Source: JAACFF01 sp963701435 (GTDB taxonomy: Bacteria; Chloroflexota; Anaerolineae; Promineifilales; Promineifilaceae). Taken from it: a DNA stretch of 64,000 bases. Positions within the stretch are counted from its first letter, which is position 1; each line of letters begins with the position of its first letter. Below, piece by piece: positions 45,239-53,704 of this stretch. Below the pieces are notes generated by a model, which saw only the letters and a program-made list of their open reading frames with translations, was not told where the DNA came from and made no database searches. The position numbers and the translations under genes were made by a program. The stretch lies in contig CAVPAL010000023.1 of assembly GCA_963701435.1 (NCBI GenBank), forward strand, positions 868,001-932,000, written 5' to 3'.

Positions 45239-47499
45239 AATAGTTGGGCGAACCAACCAGAATTAATGAGTAGAATGACAATAACCAGTGCAGAAACAAT
45301 CAGCGTTGAAACCAGCGCATATTCCTGCACGTTGCCCGTTTGTAACAAACGGGATTCCTTTGTAAAAGCTAAGAACCAATCTTTCAACTTGTCCACGCCA
45401 TTTCCGAAAACAAGTTGTTCAATTCGCAGCATGTAGTAACCAAAGCGGTAAAATGCACGCGCAATCAGATGCAAAATGCCGTCAATGATGCCTTTATCAA
45501 CGATTTCAGATACTACAACTTCAGAGAAATAAAGCGTAGGGCGATAGAAAAGTACTGTATAAAGTTCGTCCCAGTACCATTTCCGATTGAGAAAAGTGTA
45601 CAGCGGTCCTAACGGCCGTACCAGCGGATCTTTCTGGCCTGCTTTGAGCGCCTTGCGACCATAAATCCACCAACCCATAAACAAACCACCCAGGGAAACC
45701 AGGATTGAAATGCCCAACGGCGTCCATGAGAAGGCCAAGGTCTCGACTTTACTACTTACCAAACCAACTTCATACAGCTCTTTCATGGTTTCATAAATTG
45801 TTGCGCCAACAAAATGATGGAAATAGTTGTTGTCAACCAATGGCCCCAAAATCGGGAAGGATTCGGGGATCCCAGCCCAGCCGGCAATCACTGCAAAAAC
45901 CGCCAGGAGAACCAGAGGAATCGTCATGAAGCGGTTGCTTTCATGCGCATGTTCGGCCAACGGGCTGCGTGGCTTACCCAAAAAAGTAAGGCTGATCTGG
46001 CGCATCGTGTAAAAAGCTGTCAACAGCGCCGCAAAAGATAAAGTTACCAGAACAATGATGCCAATGGGTTGTCCCCTATCAGCCCACAAATGCCACGCCT
46101 CGGCAAAAATCTCATCCTTGGACCAAAAGCCCGCAGTAAAAAGCGGCAGTCCTGATAAAGCCAGACCACCAATGAGAAATGTCCAGAAGGTAAATGGCAT
46201 TTTCTTGCGCAAGCCACCCATGTAGCGCATATCTTGCGGGTCTGTGTGGTGGTCATGCACCTCGTGAGCGCCAAATTCCATACCATGAATCACTGAACCG
46301 GAGGCCAGGAAAAGCAAAGCCTTGAAAAAGCCGTGCGTTATCAAGTGAAATGCAGCCGCTACATAGCCGCCGACGCCAATGGCAGCAACCATGAATCCCA
46401 ATTGGGATATGGTGGAATAAGCCAGCACGCCTTTGACATCATTTTGAGCGACCGCAATCGTTGCGGCCATAAAGGCGGTAAACGCGCCAATACCGGCAAT
46501 CGTAAATGTGACAACCGGGCTGCCTTCAGGACCCATTGCCACAGCAATGAGTGGGAAAATGCGCAATATCATATAGATACCGGCTGAAACCATGGCTGCG
46601 GCGTGGATGACTGCGCTAACCGGGGTTGGGCCTTCCATCGCGTCCGGCAACCAGACATGCAACGGCCATTGGGCGGATTTACCGACGGTTCCCGCAAAGA
46701 GCATCAACGCCATAACTCCTAAGGTGACAGCGCCAACGGCTTCTACCGCTTGTTCCAAACTTTGCGCTGAAAAGGCTTCGGCAAAATTCAACGTCCCAAA
46801 TACGGTATAGAAGAAGGCAATGCCCAGCAACATAATCACGTCAGCAACTCGAGTGGTGATGAATGCTTTGACGCCGGCGGAGCGGGGGGGTATATGGGGA
46901 ATGTCATCAGGGCCTAAATGGTATTCACGCGCGTACCAGAAGCTGATTAGAGAGTATGAGGTAAACCCCATGATCTCCCACCCTATAAAAAGTAACAGCA
47001 AGTTGTCGGCTACAACTAACACCAGCATACCACCTGCGAACAGGCTCATGTAGGCAAAGAAGCGGGAAAGCAACGGCTCTTCTTGTAGATGGTTGGGTAC
47101 ACCGAGGATTTTTCCGAGCGGTTTACCCCAGTTGTGGTAGCCAACGCTGTAGATAAAAATCATGGTTACGGCAAAAGTCACCATAATGAGGGTGACGGCC
47201 GTTAACGGATCAACCGCCACACCCATCTTCAACCACAAACCGTCAGGATAAAAACCCCAGGGCAGCCATTCGATAGCGCTGGATATGACAACCGGATGTT
47301 CCTCAAGATGATGCGGATCGATGGCGGCTACATTTAATGCCACAATCCAACCCAAAATGAGGGCTAAAAAGACGCCACCCCAGGCAACCACCCAGCTTAA
47401 GGTCCGGCTCTTATTTGTAAACAGGACTATCAAAAAGAATGCCAGTAGAGGGCCTGCTGGAATTAGCCAGGTAAGAATTGTAAGTGTTTGTTCAGTCAT
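45235..47499 (-). CDS. nuoL: NADH-quinone oxidoreductase subunit L
   Basis: Distal antiporter-like subunit with the long lateral helix, 754 residues, at the upper end of the usual range. Markers: GWEIMGFTSYSLISFW with the TM5-type Glu, the TM7-type Lys in GTVGKSAQWPLHVWLPDAM, EGPTPVSAVIHAA, and a C-terminal extension with GFYRP-like FYRPTLYFSEVV before the last helices. It starts 19 nt after nuoK. Confidence 0.95.
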   Translation of the reverse strand: MTEQTLTILTWLIPAGPLLAFFLIVLFTNKSRTLSWVVAWGGVFLALILGWIVALNVAAIDPHHLEEHPVVISSAIEWLPWGFYPDGLWLKMGVAVDPLTAVTLIMVTFAVTMIFIYSVGYHNWGKPLGKILGVPNHLQEEPLLSRFFAYMSLFAGGMLVLVVADNLLLLFIGWEIMGFTSYSLISFWYAREYHLGPDDIPHIPPRSAGVKAFITTRVADVIMLLGIAFFYTVFGTLNFAEAFSAQSLEQAVEAVGAVTLGVMALMLFAGTVGKSAQWPLHVWLPDAMEGPTPVSAVIHAAAMVSAGIYMILRIFPLIAVAMGPEGSPVVTFTIAGIGAFTAFMAATIAVAQNDVKGVLAYSTISQLGFMVAAIGVGGYVAAAFHLITHGFFKALLFLASGSVIHGMEFGAHEVHDHHTDPQDMRYMGGLRKKMPFTFWTFLIGGLALSGLPLFTAGFWSKDEIFAEAWHLWADRGQPIGIIVLVTLSFAALLTAFYTMRQISLTFLGKPRSPLAEHAHESNRFMTIPLVLLAVFAVIAGWAGIPESFPILGPLVDNNYFHHFVGATIYETMKELYEVGLVSSKVETLAFSWTPLGISILVSLGGLFMGWWIYGRKALKAGQKDPLVRPLGPLYTFLNRKWYWDELYTVLFYRPTLYFSEVVVSEIVDKGIIDGILHLIARAFYRFGYYMLRIEQLVFGNGVDKLKDWFLAFTKESRLLQTGNVQEYALVSTLIVSALVIVILLINSGWFAQLF

Positions 47500-47518
47500 A
47501 CTAAATCAGACCAACCTA

Positions 47519-47827
47519 CTAGTTTTTCAACGAATTCAACTCTTCGGCAACAACCGAATCACGGCTGCGATAGACGGAAATAATCAACGCCAGACCAACA
47601 GCCGCTTCCGCCGCAGCAACGGTCAGAACAAAAACTGCCCAGGCCATGCCGGTTGATTTTTCCGGAGTCATATAACGCCAAAAAGCAACAAGATTAATAT
47701 TGACCGCATTGAGTATCAATTCAACAGACATCAAAATGGCAACTGCATTTCGCCGTGCAAACAGGCCAAACAAACCAATGCAAAACAAGGTGGCGGCGAC
47801 CAATAAATACCAGGACAAGGGAATCAT
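47519..47827 (-). CDS. nuoK: NADH-quinone oxidoreductase subunit K
   Basis: Small membrane subunit, 102 residues, three helices. The conserved Glu residues are in MSVELILNAVNINLVAF and in VLTVAAAEAAVGLAL, the typical NuoK pattern. Its start overlaps the nuoJ stop by 4 nt. Confidence 0.95.
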   Translation of the reverse strand: MIPLSWYLLVAATLFCIGLFGLFARRNAVAILMSVELILNAVNINLVAFWRYMTPEKSTGMAWAVFVLTVAAAEAAVGLALIISVYRSRDSVVAEELNSLKN

Positions 47828-48372
47828 GATTGATCCTCCACTTTAGGCCAGGCTACAATAATGGCGCCGACTAATGCCGCCAGGAGAAGAATGGAAGCGA
47901 CCTCAAATGGAACCACATAAGCATCAATGCTCACAAATGAGCGGCCCAGTTCTGCGGTGCTGCCAAGCAAAATTTCTTCGGGAACGTATGTGATAGAAGC
48001 GAGGAAATTATCTGCATCCGGCCTGAGAGGCCAGTAGCGTACAATCGCCAGCGCCAGAATCGCAAAACTGACAAAAGCAACAGCCAATCCCCAATTACGT
48101 TGTGAGTTAAACGGTTGCTCGGCGGCTTGCATCAGGCGACGGGTCATCATGATGGCAAAAATAATCAAAATAGAGATCGCGCCAATGTAAACCAATAACT
48201 GGGCTGCTGCTAAAAAGCCGGCGTCCAATGTTATGTATAGGCCGGCAACGCCGGCAAAAGTTACCATAAGCGCCAGCGCCGCGTGGAACAAGTTCCGGTT
48301 TGTCACCACGACAACCGCAGATGACAGTACAACGACGCTTAAAACAAGAAAAAGAAGTTGTTCAATCGTCAT
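47824..48372 (-). CDS. nuoJ: NADH-quinone oxidoreductase subunit J
   Basis: Membrane subunit of 182 residues with five helices. The conserved third-helix region reads AAQLLVYIGAISILIIFAIM, containing the flexible pi-bulge segment typical of NuoJ. It follows nuoH directly (24 nt); nuoI, normally between them, is missing. Confidence 0.94.
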   Translation of the reverse strand: MTIEQLLFLVLSVVVLSSAVVVVTNRNLFHAALALMVTFAGVAGLYITLDAGFLAAAQLLVYIGAISILIIFAIMMTRRLMQAAEQPFNSQRNWGLAVAFVSFAILALAIVRYWPLRPDADNFLASITYVPEEILLGSTAELGRSFVSIDAYVVPFEVASILLLAALVGAIIVAWPKVEDQS

Positions 48373-48396
48373 GGGCCAACAGACTCCATACCTTGC

Positions 48397-49680
48397 CTAG
48401 TGGGCGTGGGCCGCCTCGTGAGTTGTTTCAAAATCTACAGCATTAACGGCCGTTTCCGGTGCGCCCAATCGGGATTGACGCTGCCGTCGTGAATAACGCC
48501 GTAATATTTCCAACACAACAAACAAAAGCAGCACATTACTTGCGAGGTGAATCGCCGCCCGGGCAATATCACTCGTCCCTTGCGGGATCAGCTTATCTAG
48601 AACCGCTGCAATCAAAATCAGCACCAGCGTTAGCGGGACCAGGAATTTCCAGTTAAAACTCAAAATTTGATCGACCCGTACTCGCGGCCACGTCCCGCGG
48701 ATCCAGATGAAAACAAAATAAACCATAAACGTCTTCGTAAAGAAGATGATCAAACCCAAAACTCTGCCAAACGCCAACGTTTCGAGATCAATTGGCGCCA
48801 AACCAAACAAACCTAGAATCAAATTGATGATAGGCACATTCCACCCGCCCAAGAAAACAGTTGTGAACAACGCTGACATAAACAGGGTATTCACAAATTC
48901 GGCCAAAAAGAACATGCCAAACTTCATGCCGCCATATTCAACATGAAATCCAGCCACAATTTCAGATTCAGCTTCTAATAAGTCAAAAGGGGTGCGCCCT
49001 GTTTCAGCCAGAGCGGAAATGAAGAAAATCAAAGCCGCAACCGGAACGACAAACAAAAAAGGCACCGTTTGGGCGTGAATAATATCGACAGTAGACATGG
49101 ACCGCGCCAGAAGTATCGGAATCAACAACGACAAAATCATGGGCACTTCATAACTGACCAATTGGGCCACAGCGCGAAAAGCGCCCAAAAGCGCGTATTT
49201 ATTGTTTGATCCCCAACCTGCCAGCAAAATTGTAACCACAGAAACAGAACTGATCGCTAAAATATAAAAAAGCCCGATGACCAGATTAACACCGACCACA
49301 CCGGGCGCAAATGGTATGACTGCCCACAAAAGCAGCGCCGCCATGACGGTCAAAATGGGCGCCGCATTATAAGCAAGATTATCAGCTCCGGCCGGTGTAA
49401 TTGTTTCTTTGGTTAACAGCTTCATGACATCCGCAACCGTTTGTAATAACCCGTAGCGTCCGCCCACCCGGTTCGGACCAAGACGATCCTGAATGCGGGC
49501 AATCACTTTCCGTTCCAACCAGATCAGGAAAATAACGATGAGCAAACAAAAGGTGGAAACAATGACAACCCCAAGGATATCAACAACAAGTTCAACCCAA
49601 GGCTCATTACCCCAAACCTCGCGCAAGTAATCAAACACGGTTAAGGTCAAGATACTTTGTAGTAAATCCATCAAATTCAT
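48397..49680 (-). CDS. nuoH: NADH-quinone oxidoreductase subunit H
   Basis: Membrane subunit at the quinone chamber, 427 residues. Signatures: RIQDRLGPNRVG in the first cytoplasmic loop and the acidic loop ETGRTPFDLLEAESEIVAGF. A C-terminal extension of about 50 residues (RRYSRRQRQSRLGAPE and following) goes beyond the usual end, and the Thr-Ala-Val in it is encoded by an AACGGCCGTT palindrome. It is preceded by nuoA after 140 nt; nuoB, C and D are not between them. Confidence 0.95.
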   Translation of the reverse strand: MNLMDLLQSILTLTVFDYLREVWGNEPWVELVVDILGVVIVSTFCLLIVIFLIWLERKVIARIQDRLGPNRVGGRYGLLQTVADVMKLLTKETITPAGADNLAYNAAPILTVMAALLLWAVIPFAPGVVGVNLVIGLFYILAISSVSVVTILLAGWGSNNKYALLGAFRAVAQLVSYEVPMILSLLIPILLARSMSTVDIIHAQTVPFLFVVPVAALIFFISALAETGRTPFDLLEAESEIVAGFHVEYGGMKFGMFFLAEFVNTLFMSALFTTVFLGGWNVPIINLILGLFGLAPIDLETLAFGRVLGLIIFFTKTFMVYFVFIWIRGTWPRVRVDQILSFNWKFLVPLTLVLILIAAVLDKLIPQGTSDIARAAIHLASNVLLLFVVLEILRRYSRRQRQSRLGAPETAVNAVDFETTHEAAHAH

Positions 49681-49820
49681 AACGGCAAAGCTCTTTTAAT
49701 TAGTTTATGGACATCGCTTATGCCCATATTGACTTCTCAAACTATGGGACGGGAGCAATACAGGTCAGAAGCCCAAAAGCGCCCTTCAAATTGGAATTCG
49801 GTTTACCAGCTATCGCGCGC

Positions 49821-50177
49821 CTAGACCCATTCCAACACGCCGCGGCTCCAGGCGTAGTACAGACCATCTGCCAACAGAAATATAAATAAAGCAGTTGCGC
49901 CTACAGCAAAAAAGCTGATTTGACCAAAAGCCACTGCTATCGGGAACAAAAAAACTGCCTCAACATCAAAAATCACAAACACCAATGCATAGATGTAGTA
50001 TTGGACCTTGAACTGAATCCAGGTATCACCTACAGTCTCAACACCACATTCATATGTTTGTTGTTTAATGGGGTTCGGTTGATAAGGCCCCAGTAGACGA
50101 TTTAAGACAACTGGCGCTAAAGGAAATATGGGCGATAGCAACACAAAAAGTATAATAAATTGCCACTCAGCTAACAC
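49821..50177 (-). CDS. nuoA: NADH-quinone oxidoreductase subunit A
   Basis: Membrane subunit of 118 residues, three helices. Conserved loop KQQTYECGVETVG carries the switching Cys, and FDVEAVFLFPIAVAF carries the conserved acidic pair. The start is GTG 50177 behind AGGA. First gene of the nuo/atp array, with a promoter at 50229-50257. Confidence 0.95.
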   Translation of the reverse strand: MLAEWQFIILFVLLSPIFPLAPVVLNRLLGPYQPNPIKQQTYECGVETVGDTWIQFKVQYYIYALVFVIFDVEAVFLFPIAVAFGQISFFAVGATALFIFLLADGLYYAWSRGVLEWV

Positions 50178-50195
50178 TTGGGTTCCTCTTTCTCC

Positions 50196-50217
50196 TCACA
50201 ATTATTTGTGATTGTGA
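50196..50217. promoter_or_regulatory. Candidate operator in the nuoA leader
   Basis: TCACAAT (50196-50202) and ATTGTGA (50211-50217) form an inverted repeat with an 8-nt spacer. It lies just downstream of the predicted nuoA transcription start, where a bound regulator would repress. The regulator is unknown. Confidence 0.45.
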
Positions 50218-50228
50218 AATCTATCTCA

Positions 50229-50257
50229 TTTATAACACATGCCGAAAACTACGGCAA
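50229..50257 (-). promoter_or_regulatory. Candidate nuoA promoter
   Basis: Read on the minus strand, TTGCCG (50252-50257), a 17-nt spacer and TATAAA (50229-50234). The predicted start gives a leader of about 45 nt before the GTG of nuoA. Confidence 0.5.
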
Positions 50258-50404
50258 AAGATACGGGACGCAAATTGTAGCAGAATTATGGGTTCGCACA
50301 ATGCCAGTATTGAGCAAAAAAGGTGTTGGTTGTAAATAAGTTTGCAACCTGACCAGCATCAAACCAGTTCAGAAGTCAGTTAAGTGACCAAATGCAATCA
50401 AAAT

Positions 50405-50500
50405 ACAGTTTGGAAATTCCTTGAAAATTCTTCTTGGAAATCGCAATTTTCGCATCGGTTTGATTTTCAAGAGCAGTTCGCAGCTTGTCTAATATCGGAA
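50405..50500. repeat. Degenerate member of the twin palindromic repeat family
   Basis: Shares the pieces TTCCTTGA, TTGAAAATCAA and (reverse strand) TTAGACAAGCTGCGAA with the twin repeat at 45119-45238, but its stems are eroded. It lies in the 420-nt spacer between nuoA and the response regulator. The rest of that spacer (50258-50404, 50501-50597) shows nothing further except a TATACT box near 50560. Confidence 0.35.
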
Positions 50501-50597
50501 TTTCGTTAATTTCAGGGATTTTTCACAGTCCATTTCTTTCATTTAAGTTTCGATTTCGTTATACTGAATCCAGAATTCAAATAAGGAACCAATACTT

Positions 50598-51311
50598 ATG
50601 TTAGATACAGCCATTGAAACTCAACGAATTTTAGTTGTTGATGACAACACCTACACGCTGCGAATTGTCCAGCACACGTTGGAACAGGCTGGCTTTGAAG
50701 TATCAACGGCCGTTTCCGGGCAGGACGCCGTAAAACATATCAATCGCTATGGCCTGCCCCACCTGGCTGTGGTTGATCTGCACATGCCGGGCATGAGTGG
50801 TTTTGAATTTTGCCGCAAAGTACACGATTTCAGTGATATGCCTGTCATCATGTTAACGGCCGTTAGCACCGAAGACACCATCATTGAAGGACTCGAAGAA
50901 CATGCAGAAGATTACATCGTCAAACCGTTCAACCCGTCCGAACTCGTCGCCCGCGTCAATCGCGTCCTGCGGCGCATGGGAGATTACAGCTACACCCTCG
51001 ATCCCACCACGCGCATTGATGACCGCTTATTTATCAATTTCCCCAAACGTATCGCGATCATTGACGGGGAAAATATTAAGTTGACGCCCACCGAAGCAAA
51101 ACTACTGTATATCCTTGTACGCAATGCGGGCCGAATCGTCACAACGGAATTCTTGCTTAACCGCATCTGGCCCTTACAAAATGCACAAGAGGATCGACTG
51201 CACGTACACGTGCATCGACTGCGCCGTAAAATCGAAATAGACCACAATATTCCAACTTATGTGATTGCCGAACGGGGAACTGGTTACAGCTTCAGAGGGA
51301 TGGAAACGTAA
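50598..51311 (+). CDS. OmpR/PhoB-type response regulator
   Basis: Two-component response regulator, 237 residues. The receiver domain (about 10-125) has the acidic pair Asp15-Asp16, phospho-acceptor Asp60 in VVDLHMPGMSG, Thr87 and Lys109 (VKPF). The winged-helix DNA-binding domain covers about 140-235 (LTPTEAKLLYILVRNAG, ending in AERGTGYSF). No histidine kinase is next to it. A sigma factor gene follows after 17 nt, so the two are likely cotranscribed, and the regulator is divergent from nuoA. Confidence 0.93.
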   Translation: MLDTAIETQRILVVDDNTYTLRIVQHTLEQAGFEVSTAVSGQDAVKHINRYGLPHLAVVDLHMPGMSGFEFCRKVHDFSDMPVIMLTAVSTEDTIIEGLEEHAEDYIVKPFNPSELVARVNRVLRRMGDYSYTLDPTTRIDDRLFINFPKRIAIIDGENIKLTPTEAKLLYILVRNAGRIVTTEFLLNRIWPLQNAQEDRLHVHVHRLRRKIEIDHNIPTYVIAERGTGYSFRGMET

Positions 51312-51328
51312 ATCCTAAAGGATTATTT

Positions 51329-51961
51329 GTGATTGAAAGAACCAATGTAGAATGGCTCGAAGCGCTTCAAGGAGGCGGCCCTGCCAAAGATGCCGCCCTG
51401 ACAGACTTGCGAACCATTCTAACTACAGGTCTGCGCCGCGGGCTTTTAGGGCGCGTTGATACTTCCGCTCCAGAATTTGATGCGCTTGCAGAAGATTTTG
51501 TCCAGGAAGCGCTGCTCAAAATTTTGGACAAACTCAACACGTTTGCCGGACGCAGCAAATTCACTACCTGGGCGCATAAAATCGCCGTCCATGTTGCGCT
51601 CACGGAGCTGCGCCGCAAGCGCTGGCAGGACTCTTCCCTGCAGCAGATTACCGAACGTGAGGACGGCGAGTATACCCCCAGCTTCACGGCCGATCCCTCT
51701 CCCCAGCCCGATAATGCCGCCGAAAGGCGCGACATGCTTCTGCGAATTAATCGAATCATCGAAAACGACCTGACCGAAAAACAACGTACTGTCATGCAGG
51801 CTTCAATTATTGAAGGCAAGTCAACGGCCGTTGTCGCCAGGCAAATGGACATGAATCCCAATGCCGTCTACAAATTGTTACACGATGCGCGCCTGCGCCT
51901 TAAAAAGCAGCTTGGGGAAGAAGGCCTGGAACCCGGCGAAGTCCTGGCCGTATTTGAATAG
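51329..51961 (+). CDS. ECF-type sigma-70 family RNA polymerase sigma factor
   Basis: A 210-residue sigma factor. Region 2 lies at about 45-115 (FVQEALLKILDKLNTFAGRS, then FTTWAHKIAVHVALTELRRK). Region 4 lies at about 145-205 (LTEKQRTVMQASIIEGKSTA, then PNAVYKLLHDARLRLKK). The start is GTG 51329 with AAAGGA upstream. It follows the response regulator and is followed by a zinc-finger protein that may be its anti-sigma factor. Confidence 0.9.
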   Translation: MIERTNVEWLEALQGGGPAKDAALTDLRTILTTGLRRGLLGRVDTSAPEFDALAEDFVQEALLKILDKLNTFAGRSKFTTWAHKIAVHVALTELRRKRWQDSSLQQITEREDGEYTPSFTADPSPQPDNAAERRDMLLRINRIIENDLTEKQRTVMQASIIEGKSTAVVARQMDMNPNAVYKLLHDARLRLKKQLGEEGLEPGEVLAVFE

Positions 51962-52036
51962 GCGCAAACAAACCACCAGGATGCGATCTATTTTCCAGTG
52001 TAAGAAATATGCCATAGACACCGTCATAATACCAAG

Positions 52037-52363
52037 ATGAGCAATTTAATTGACCAAATAAAACAAATTTTATATTTGAGACGATCGAGCAGTGATAACG
52101 GTCATGATCATCCGCACGCTCAATCAGCAGGCCTGGCTGATGAAGAAACAATCTCACTGCTCATGGAACTAATCGAGCAAACGCGTGAGGGTGAATATTC
52201 ATGTGAAGAAACTTTTGATTTACTCGATGAATATGTGGAACTCGCCCTGGGCAACCAGGAAGAAGCGGTAACGCTAATGCCGCTTGTCAAAAATCATATC
52301 GATGGCTGCCCGGACTGCCACGATCGGTACGAAGCCCTGCTCCAAATCCTGCAAACAACTTAA
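52037..52363 (+). CDS. Putative zinc-finger anti-sigma factor
   Basis: A 108-residue soluble protein. The C-terminal half has Cys in YSCEETFDLLDEYVE and the HIDGCPDCHDRYEAL motif, giving the Cys-His-x3-Cys-x2-Cys pattern of zinc-binding anti-sigma domains. No membrane segment is present. It lies 75 nt after the sigma factor. Anti-sigma function is inferred from motif and position; it could also be an unrelated small zinc protein. Confidence 0.7.
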   Translation: MSNLIDQIKQILYLRRSSSDNGHDHPHAQSAGLADEETISLLMELIEQTREGEYSCEETFDLLDEYVELALGNQEEAVTLMPLVKNHIDGCPDCHDRYEALLQILQTT

Positions 52364-52552
52364 GTAAAACGCGAATTATTCTCTTATTTCACCCTCATTG
52401 GGAATCGGCGGTTTACTCAAAAAGCCTCCCTATCCAATTTCTCCCTGGAAAGATACGCCCGGTTAATATAATATTGTTGAAAATGTCAGGCGCTGTGCGC
52501 ACGTCTGTTGCGTTTGGCAGCGCTGCCGACAACAAAATTGGAAGTGAGACCT

Positions 52553-53548
52553 ATGTTATTAGCAGGCGATATTGGCGGTACCAAAACCGTAATGGCATTA
52601 TTTGAGGAAGACGGCGGGATAGAATTTGATCACAACCCCGTGCGTGAAGCTGTTTACCCGAGCAGCAGTTACAACTCCTTAGAAGAAATCATTGCCGCGT
52701 TTCTGGCAGACGGCGACGTGCATTTGACGGGCGCCAGTTTTGGCGTCGCCGGCCCGGTTGTGAATAATCAGGCTCAGATTACGAATCTGCCCTGGAAGAT
52801 TGACGCCGGCGCCATCCATGCCCAATTTGGCGTGCAAACCCGGCTCTTAAATGATTTGGAATCTATTGCCAATGCAGTGCCGCATCTGGACGAAGAAGAT
52901 TTGTTCGTTTTGCATGCCGGTCAGCCAGAACCAGAAGGGGCAAAGGCCGTAATCGCGCCTGGAACTGGACTGGGTGAAGCTTTCCTGGTCTGGATAGGTA
53001 ACCGCTATGAATCATATCCATCGGAAGGCGGTCATGCTGCATTTGCGCCCATCACGCCGCGCCAGATGGAGCTGCTGGCCTACTGGCAAAAACGGCTCGA
53101 CCACGTCAGCTACGAGCGTCTTTGTTCCGGTATGGGGATTCCCAATATTTACCAATATTTGCGCGACAGCGCGGAATTTGATGAACCGAAATGGCTGCGC
53201 AAAGAGCTGACTAAAGCAGAGGATCCAACGCCAATTATTGTGCAAACGGCCGTTTCCGAAAACGTCGCCATCTGCGCCAAAACCCTCGACCTGTTTATGG
53301 AGATTCTGGGCGGCGAATCGGCCAATCTGGCGCTCAAGGTGCTGGCGACCGGCGGCGTCTACCTCGGCGGCGGCATTCCACCCCGCATCATTCCGCAGCT
53401 GCAGGCCAGTCGTTTTATGGCCTTGTTCCAGCGCAAAGGACGTTTCAGTGAACTTATGAACCAGATACCGGTGTACATTATTCGCAATCCGAAAGTGGCT
53501 CTGTATGGCGCCGCCTATGAGGCGCTGCGCGCTTCAAATCAAAGCTAG
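52553..53548 (+). CDS. glk: Glucokinase
   Basis: Cytoplasmic ATP-dependent glucokinase of the Glk family (COG0837 type), 331 residues from ATG 52553. The upstream ATG at 52508 would add 15 residues unlike the family. Phosphate-binding motif GDIGGTKT (5-12), the catalytic region TRLLNDLESIA with the Asp base, VIAPGTGLGEAF and SEGGHAAFAP are all present. It would phosphorylate glucose released by the glucan enzymes of this window. Confidence 0.92.
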   Translation: MLLAGDIGGTKTVMALFEEDGGIEFDHNPVREAVYPSSSYNSLEEIIAAFLADGDVHLTGASFGVAGPVVNNQAQITNLPWKIDAGAIHAQFGVQTRLLNDLESIANAVPHLDEEDLFVLHAGQPEPEGAKAVIAPGTGLGEAFLVWIGNRYESYPSEGGHAAFAPITPRQMELLAYWQKRLDHVSYERLCSGMGIPNIYQYLRDSAEFDEPKWLRKELTKAEDPTPIIVQTAVSENVAICAKTLDLFMEILGGESANLALKVLATGGVYLGGGIPPRIIPQLQASRFMALFQRKGRFSELMNQIPVYIIRNPKVALYGAAYEALRASNQS

Positions 53549-53588
53549 GGCGGTTCAAAAATTGGCGAGGGGTAAAGGTTAAATCCAA

Positions 53589-53704
53589 TTAGGTAATCGG
53601 CAACAATATTTCAAAATTAGAGTCGCTCTAGACGTTGCCGATTCCTCAAGGAAACCGCAGTTCAACTCCTTTGGCATTTTCGAATAGTTTCTGCGGTTTA
53701 CCTA
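53589..53704. repeat. Twin palindromic repeat (inverted pair) after glk
   Basis: Left unit 53590-53648: TAGGTAATCGGCAAC and GTTGCCGATTCCT pair over 10 bp or more, with a 29-nt loop. It is 55/59 identical to the unit at 63109-63167. Right unit 53649-53704, inverted: its stem is AGGAAACCGCAG/CTGCGGTTTACCT. In both units a single unpaired T follows AGG. The stop codon of the VanZ/LamG gene (53702-53704) lies in the right end. Confidence 0.8.

Noticed and set aside
51367..51861. Open frame antisense to the sigma factor gene
   Set aside because: The forward strand encodes sigma regions 2 and 4; the reverse product is low in complexity and unlike any family.
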